Shown here: one piece after another, positions 61,165 to 64,000 of the stretch | How positions within the stretch are numbered: the first letter of the stretch is position 1 | How the letters are laid out: each line of letters opens with the position of its first letter | Assembly: GCA_012798535.1 (NCBI GenBank) | Contig: JAAZMZ010000011.1 | Location: 1-64,000, forward strand | DNA length: 64,000 bases | DNA from: Leptolinea sp. | Lineage (GTDB): Bacteria; Chloroflexota; Anaerolineae; Anaerolineales; Anaerolineaceae | Direction: 5' to 3' | Translations under genes and position numbers: made by a program | The notes under the pieces: model-generated | The model's database searches: none | Told to the model about the DNA's origin: nothing | Seen by the model: only the letters and a program-made list of their open reading frames with translations

Positions 61165-61208
61165 CCCGGAATACAAAATTATCAAGCGATTATACGGGGT
61201 ATTCCGGG
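61165..61208. repeat. Ten-base inverted repeat with 24-base spacer
   Basis: CCCGGAATAC at 61165-61174 and GTATTCCGGG at 61199-61208 are perfect reverse complements. One arm lies between the -35 and -10 boxes of the minus-strand promoter and the other beside the ACT gene ribosome site. The arm centres are 34 bases apart, about three helix turns, so the arms lie on one DNA face. No T-run follows, making a terminator unlikely. It is a candidate operator pair. Confidence 0.5.
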
Positions 61209-61216
61209 TGAAACAA
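61189..61216 (-). promoter_or_regulatory. Candidate promoter of the ACT/UPF0210 pair
   Basis: On the minus strand, TTGTTT (61216-61211) and a perfect TATAAT (61194-61189) with a 16-base spacer, about 33 bases upstream of the ACT gene ATG. The -35 is only a partial match. It separates the ACT/UPF0210 pair from the ligase gene upstream. Confidence 0.5.
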
Positions 61217-61250
61217 CCCTCAATTTTGATTCAATTTATCTATTGACCGT

Positions 61251-62435
61251 CTATTTAATAACGCCCAGTTCTTTGCCGACCTTCTTGAAGACCGCCAGTC
61301 CTTTGTCAAGATCGTCGCGACTGTGAGCGGCAGAGATCATCACCCGGATGCGTGCCTTCCCTTTTGGCACGGTGGGGAAGCCGAGTGCCATGGCGAAGAC
61401 GCCGTTTTCAAACAGCGTGCGGCTGAACTGCTGTGCCAGCGGAGCTTCACCCAGCATAATCGGTGTGATGGGGGTGGTGCTCACCCCGGTATCGAATCCC
61501 AGGGTTTTCATTTCCGACTTGAAATAACGAGCATTTTCCCACAGGCGGTCGACCAGTTCGGTGGATTCTTCCAGCACATTGATCGCGGCGATGCAGGCGG
61601 CGGCATCCGGCGGGGTGACCGCCGAGGAGAAGAGGAAAGGACGCCCTCGCTGTCGCAGCCAGTCTACGATGGCTGGTTTACCGGCCACCACACCGCCCAT
61701 GACTCCGAAGGCTTTGGACATGGTGCCGACCTCGATATCCACTTTGCCGTGCAGGTGGAAGTGATCCACAATACCGCGCCCGCCGGTACCCAGCACACCT
61801 TCTCCGTGGGCGTCATCCACCATCAGAAGAATATCGTTTTTCTCGGCAATGGCGTAGAGCTTATCCAGCGGCGCAACGTCTCCGTCCATGCTGAAGACGC
61901 CGTCTGTAACGATCAACGCCCGACGATATGTCCCCACGGCTTCTTTGATGACCTGTTCCAGCGAAGCTGGATCGGCATGAGCGAAACGGATGATCTTCGC
62001 GCCGGAGAGACGCGCGCCGTCGATGATGCTGGCGTGGTTCAATTCATCAGAAAAGATGACATCTTCCTTGCCAACCAACGCCGGAATGGTCGCCAGATTA
62101 GCACAGAATCCCGATTGAAACGTGATGGCGGATTCCACTTTTTTGAATGCCGCCATGCGTTTTTCCAGTTCAAGGTGAATATCCATGGTTCCCGCGATGG
62201 TACGCACGGCTGCCGGACCAATGCCGTATTTATCGATGGCTTCTTTCGCGGCTTTCACCAGACGGGGATGATTGGCAAATCCCAGATAATTATTAGAACA
62301 GAAATTCAAAGACCTCTTGCCGTCCACCACTAGCCAGGCGCCCTGCGGGCTGCTGATGGTGCGGATGCGGTTATATAGACCGGCTTCCTGCAGATTATTC
62401 AATTCTTCCTGTATCCAGTTCAAGCGGTTTGCCAT
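61251..62435 (-). CDS. kbl: 2-amino-3-ketobutyrate CoA ligase
   Basis: A 394-residue PLP enzyme (alpha-oxoamine synthase family), normal length for Kbl. '[13 protein letters not shown]', '[13 protein letters not shown]', '[11 protein letters not shown]' and '[12 protein letters not shown]', where K forms the PLP aldimine, are all present. Kbl cleaves 2-amino-3-ketobutyrate with CoA into glycine and acetyl-CoA, the second step of threonine breakdown. Threonine dehydrogenase (Tdh) is not adjacent on either side in the window. BioF is the near relative, but sequence and length favour Kbl. The ribosome site (AAGGAG) is 12-13 bases from the start, slightly long. Confidence 0.85.
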   Translation of the reverse strand: MANRLNWIQEELNNLQEAGLYNRIRTISSPQGAWLVVDGKRSLNFCSNNYLGFANHPRLVKAAKEAIDKYGIGPAAVRTIAGTMDIHLELEKRMAAFKKVESAITFQSGFCANLATIPALVGKEDVIFSDELNHASIIDGARLSGAKIIRFAHADPASLEQVIKEAVGTYRRALIVTDGVFSMDGDVAPLDKLYAIAEKNDILLMVDDAHGEGVLGTGGRGIVDHFHLHGKVDIEVGTMSKAFGVMGGVVAGKPAIVDWLRQRGRPFLFSSAVTPPDAAACIAAINVLEESTELVDRLWENARYFKSEMKTLGFDTGVSTTPITPIMLGEAPLAQQFSRTLFENGVFAMALGFPTVPKGKARIRVMISAAHSRDDLDKGLAVFKKVGKELGVIK

Positions 62436-62526
62436 ATATTTTCTTTTGCTCCTTTATCGTATTGACTGGTTGGATCAGAGGGTCTTCTATCTGTCGGGAA
62501 ATTGACGGATGTACTTTCGGCTTCTG

Positions 62527-64000
62527 TCATTTCCTTTTCCGGCCTGCCGCGGCCACAGCAGCCAGAGGAACCAGCAGAATGGAACCGCAGAAAGGCATTA
62601 TTCTGCCGGATCTGGTTTTCTGCCCGGTTGATTCTTGATTTTGGGGAGCGGCCAGCGCAGGTTGTTCCGCAGCGGGAGCGGCGGCAGGGGGATTGGCGAC
62701 CTGCGCGGGAGCCGCACCAGATGAGAAGGTTTGAATATCGTCGATCTGGATGATTCCGTGATTGACTTGATTGCCTGCCGGAAAACCAAACGCCAGCCCG
62801 GTGATCTGTTCCGGGTGACTGAAAACCGTTCCGCCATCCGCTTCCCACTCCACGCGTTTAAGATCAGACCAACGGGTTTGAATGATTGACCATTTCCCTG
62901 TGGAATCCGGCAGCGGGATCTGGCGTGCGTAAGTCGCCCGTTCACCGTCCGGACCGGTGAAGACGTCCAGGTGCATTTCACCGGGTGGATCCTGCAGGCG
63001 CAGCATGAATTGAATCCCGGCTGCCGCGCTCAGATCACGCGGTGCGTCAAAGAAACTGGAACAGGTAGCCCAACTGTTGGCCGCCACATTGAAAACGATC
63101 TGCATGCTCTGCCCGCCGCTGCCGGCATTGGCGGTGTTTATCTGGCAATCCAATGCCGTGGTCTGCGCGGCTTCGTCCACTGACGCTTCCCAGAGGGGCT
63201 GCTCAGATTCAAAGTCGAACAACAGCCCACCCGCGGCGGGAACAGCATCAGCCGGAGATTGTACCGACTGTTGGCCCTGGTTTTCCGTAGATTGAGCCTG
63301 TGGATTTGTTGCCGGTGGTTGTGCGGCAGCCGTGGTCGGAGCCGAGGCTTTCCAGCGGTTATAGAAAATGTTCAACATCGGCAGGAATTCGGTCGTGGCT
63401 TTCTGATTGCCCTGCCGGTTCGGGTGGTCATCTTCTGACGGGTAGAATTCCGTGTTGCGTTTGTCATTGATAACATGCTCGATCTGACCGCCGGTAAACC
63501 GGTGATGGTTATTCGGGCCGGTGAGCACATTATAGAAATCAAAAACTGCCACATTGGGTAGAGTATAGTTGTCTTCACGCAGCCAGTCATTCACCAGCCA
63601 CTGGTTGAAAGCCCGCGCGTTAGCGGCAAACGTCCCGTCGGTAAGCGGCGGAGCGGTGATCACCACAAAGAGCTTATCCGGTCTGGTTTTGAAGTATTGC
63701 AATATCTCGTTGTAGATATATTTGGCATTTCCCACATTGAGATCGGAACCGGAAGAGGGCGGATCATCAGGGCTGCCGTCCAGGGCGGAATTGGGGAAAC
63801 AGGATTTAAAAAGAATGATCTGGTTCTCTCCGCCCGGATCAGTAAGTGTCCGGGCAAAGGGGGAATGAACTTCCCCTTCCTGAAAAACAGCTTGCATGAT
63901 TTGGGGTGTATTTTCACTGCGAAACCATTCCAGCCAGTTGGGGATATCCGTCCGGTCTCCGATGGCATCAGGTCCCCAGCCGTAATTCGTGTCACTGGGA
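62527..64000 (-). CDS. Secreted SGNH-hydrolase-like protein with anchor tail, N-terminus cut off
   Basis: Some 490 residues are visible; the start lies beyond the right edge, as the frame stays open to 64000. The first part, 'YGWGPDAIGDRTDIPNWLEWF' onward, has 'IILFKSCFPNS', 'LFVVITAPPLTD' and 'DDHPNRQGNQ', the last being the Asp/His block of SGNH esterases or lipases. A Thr/Gln/Pro linker follows, then a 150-residue beta-sandwich-like domain ('LLFDFESEQPLWEAS', 'IIQIDDIQTFSS'), an Ala/Pro linker, and a C-terminal 'PFCGS' + hydrophobic helix + RKRK. It is an extracellular, probably glycan-directed, anchored protein. Confidence 0.65.
   Translation of the reverse strand, partial: PSDTNYGWGPDAIGDRTDIPNWLEWFRSENTPQIMQAVFQEGEVHSPFARTLTDPGGENQIILFKSCFPNSALDGSPDDPPSSGSDLNVGNAKYIYNEILQYFKTRPDKLFVVITAPPLTDGTFAANARAFNQWLVNDWLREDNYTLPNVAVFDFYNVLTGPNNHHRFTGGQIEHVINDKRNTEFYPSEDDHPNRQGNQKATTEFLPMLNIFYNRWKASAPTTAAAQPPATNPQAQSTENQGQQSVQSPADAVPAAGGLLFDFESEQPLWEASVDEAAQTTALDCQINTANAGSGGQSMQIVFNVAANSWATCSSFFDAPRDLSAAAGIQFMLRLQDPPGEMHLDVFTGPDGERATYARQIPLPDSTGKWSIIQTRWSDLKRVEWEADGGTVFSHPEQITGLAFGFPAGNQVNHGIIQIDDIQTFSSGAAPAQVANPPAAAPAAEQPALAAPQNQESTGQKTRSGRIMPFCGSILLVPLAAVAAAGRKRK

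Noticed and set aside
61165-61208. Inverted repeat read as a terminator of the CoA ligase gene
   Set aside because: The loop would be 24 bases and no T-run follows on the minus strand; operator or regulatory use fits better.
61323-62333. Long + strand open frame (336 codons) opposite the CoA ligase gene
   Set aside because: It is antisense to a fully motif-supported kbl gene, has no recognisable domain and shows the His/Gly/Arg-rich composition of a shadow frame.
61251-62435. CoA ligase gene read as BioF (8-amino-7-oxononanoate synthase)
   Set aside because: Length, start region and GTMSKAFG context fit Kbl better, and no biotin genes are nearby; not fully excluded.

Overview
The window is one end-to-end view of a very large surface-glycan (exopolysaccharide, capsule or glycoprotein-glycan) locus, followed by a short stretch of ordinary chromosomal genes. 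Base composition is moderate (a little over 50% GC by eye). Genes are tightly packed, mostly on the + strand, and many are joined by 4-base ATGA/GTGA or 1-base TAATG overlaps. The combination of proteins (Wzm/Wzt-type ABC exporter, WecA-type initiating transferase, many GT-C membrane proteins, a small six-Cys protein that I associate with Anaerolineae) suggests a member of the Chloroflexota, probably Anaerolineae. That assignment is an inference from protein flavour; there is no rRNA or marker gene here.

Layout. 1-1362 (minus): the end of a divergent unit with an ATP-grasp fragment and a Gfo/Idh/MocA oxidoreductase. 1363-1586: AT-rich divergent promoter region. 1587-13981: second oxidoreductase, methyltransferase, three GT4 glycosyltransferases, a methyltransferase-GT2 fusion, a GT-C protein, asparagine synthetase and a WecA/MraY-family initiating transferase. 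13998-19102: a tandem pair of giant GT-C-like membrane proteins. 19129-19191: a clear sigma70 promoter carrying two palindromes, in front of a winged-helix regulator. 19191-39989: regulator, GDP-fucose-synthase-like epimerase, Wzm, Wzt, a capsule-type GT-B, a methyltransferase, then a nonulosonate (NulO) module (PseB-like dehydratase, RmlD-like reductase, NeuB/PseI synthase, SpsF-type cytidylyltransferase) mixed with glycosyltransferases and GT-C proteins. 40031-41004: one inverted gene (DUF4380-like) ending in a hairpin terminator. 41079-53511: GT-C protein, PtmA-like SDR, NeuA-HAD fusion, SAF-less NeuB, a small LDPGSGS protein, a sulfatase-fold membrane protein, a Cys-rich capsule-type GT-B, GT2, and a set of cytidylyltransferase, 2-hydroxyacid dehydrogenase, SDR and DUF115-like protein. 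53513-58341: a GT2/GT-C/GT-C/GT2 block that looks like an internal duplication. 58387-58770: small membrane protein, then a strong terminator. 58916-59134: small Cys protein with its own promoter. 59168-64000 (minus): UPF0210 protein, double-ACT protein, 2-amino-3-ketobutyrate CoA ligase, and a truncated secreted SGNH-hydrolase-like protein.

How the genes work together (inference). The WecA-type enzyme would start a chain on undecaprenyl phosphate, GT2/GT4/GT-B enzymes extend it on the cytoplasmic side, Wzm/Wzt exports it, and the nine GT-C-like membrane proteins decorate it outside from polyprenyl-phosphate sugars; the GT2 half of the fusion at 4709-6166 is the only obvious maker of such donors. 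Two NeuB-type synthases and three cytidylyltransferases point to at least two, possibly three, different acidic sugars. No PLP sugar aminotransferase, acetyltransferase, PseG hydrolase or UDP-GlcNAc 2-epimerase is present. The first NulO set therefore looks built for a 9-deoxy sugar with a hydroxyl rather than an amine at C7, which is the most interesting biochemical prediction here.
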